NCBI RefSeq assembly: GCF_004762045.1
Contig: NZ_SJOM01000007.1
Span: forward strand, 2,415,655 to 2,479,654
Direction: 5' to 3'
Length of the DNA: 64,000 nt
From: Mycobacterium sp. DL99
GTDB taxonomy: Bacteria; Actinomycetota; Actinomycetes; Mycobacteriales; Mycobacteriaceae
The notes beneath the pieces were generated by a model. The model searched no databases. It saw only the letters and a program-made list of their open reading frames with translations, and had not been told where the DNA came from. A program made the translations under genes and the position numbers. Positions 63,690 through 64,000 of the stretch are shown here, piece after piece (the stretch's first letter is position 1; the number at the start of each line of letters is the position of its first letter).

Positions 63690-64000
63690 ATGTCGGCTCC
63701 GCCACTGTTCCGCCTCGTCGACGAGCGCCGAGTATCCGTGGTGCGTGACGCCACCCCTTGCCTGCAGGTGTTCGACGAGGACCCGGTGGGGTCGTGCATG
63801 GTGGCCGCCCGCGTCGCCGAGTTCGGGGTCGAACACGGCGCGATCGGCGGGGAGCTGTGGACGAGGCGCGGTGTCACGGAGTCACTGTGTTACGCCGGTC
63901 CCAACCTGATCCCGTTGCGTGGGGATTCCGAGGATCTCAAGGCGTTCTCGGACAAGGCGATGAGTACCGCGCGTCGCTGCTCCTCGCTCGTCGGCCGGGC
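63690..64000 (+). CDS. GNAT-family acetyltransferase, 5' part (Rv2867c-like)
   Basis: The first 103 codons of a gene cut by the window end. MSAPPLFRLVDERRVSVVRDA, GVEHGAIGGELWTRRG and CYAGPNLIPLRG match the N-terminal DUF4081 part of the protein that follows gcpE in M. tuberculosis (Rv2867c), whose GNAT domain would lie beyond the window. It starts 55 bp after ispG and may be co-transcribed. Confidence 0.8.
   Translation, partial: MSAPPLFRLVDERRVSVVRDATPCLQVFDEDPVGSCMVAARVAEFGVEHGAIGGELWTRRGVTESLCYAGPNLIPLRGDSEDLKAFSDKAMSTARRCSSLVGR

Overview
The window is high-GC actinobacterial DNA. Its core genes run in the order dprA - viuB-like - xerC - F420 oxidoreductase - M23 peptidase - rpsB - tsf - amiC - marR - pyrH - frr - cdsA - rlmN - DUF2631 - dxr - rip1 - ispG - GNAT. 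This is the Rv2896c to Rv2867c backbone of Mycobacterium tuberculosis as I remember it. With the extra catabolic and F420-dependent genes, this suggests a fast-growing environmental mycobacterium (Mycolicibacterium type). Names rest on motif and sequence recognition, not on a database search. I saw no tRNA, rRNA, insertion sequence or CRISPR array.

Bases 1-10,100 hold the dprA tail, a siderophore-interacting flavoprotein, a lactate 2-monooxygenase relative, a CocE-type lipoprotein hydrolase, a TetR / MpaB-like / acyl-CoA dehydrogenase set, xerC and an alpha/beta hydrolase. Bases 10,100-28,000 are mostly housekeeping: translation (rpsB, tsf, frr, rlmN), UMP kinase and CDP-diacylglycerol synthase. 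Three smaller systems sit among them. One is a YgiB-YgiC-YjfL-like cassette (16.3-18.5 kb). One is a divergent MarR / methyltransferase pair resembling M. tuberculosis Rv2887 and Rv0560c, here side by side with a visible operator. One is a TetR-flanked aminotransferase / SMP-30 / EthD operon.

Bases 28,000-53,800 are an accessory block inserted in the conserved backbone. It encodes three cytochromes P450, a CXXHXXC ferredoxin, a Baeyer-Villiger monooxygenase, aldehyde, alcohol and short-chain dehydrogenases, a 2-hydroxy-acid oxidase, an SMP-30 lactonase, a cyclase/amidohydrolase, two thioesterases, a CaiB CoA-transferase, an APH-like kinase, a GH3 beta-glucosidase, an HpcH aldolase, esterases and two paralogous TetR regulators. 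Six promoters in the block share a 30-bp element, GCTTTACA-N14-TGTCACGC, always with a 14-bp spacer. It ties the genes into one probable regulon, and I infer an undescribed pathway that oxidises and opens a cyclic, possibly glycosylated, compound. An orphan EspI-like ATPase also sits here.

Bases 53,800-64,000 return to the backbone (DUF2631, dxr, rip1, ispG, GNAT), with further insertions. These are a photolyase, an F420 oxidoreductase, a ribbon-helix-helix protein with a DUF4097 partner behind a triple half-site operator, a Ddn-like nitroreductase, and a SigI-like ECF sigma factor divergent from an NmrA-like gene. Both genes of that last pair have a TGTAACT-N16-CGTC promoter.
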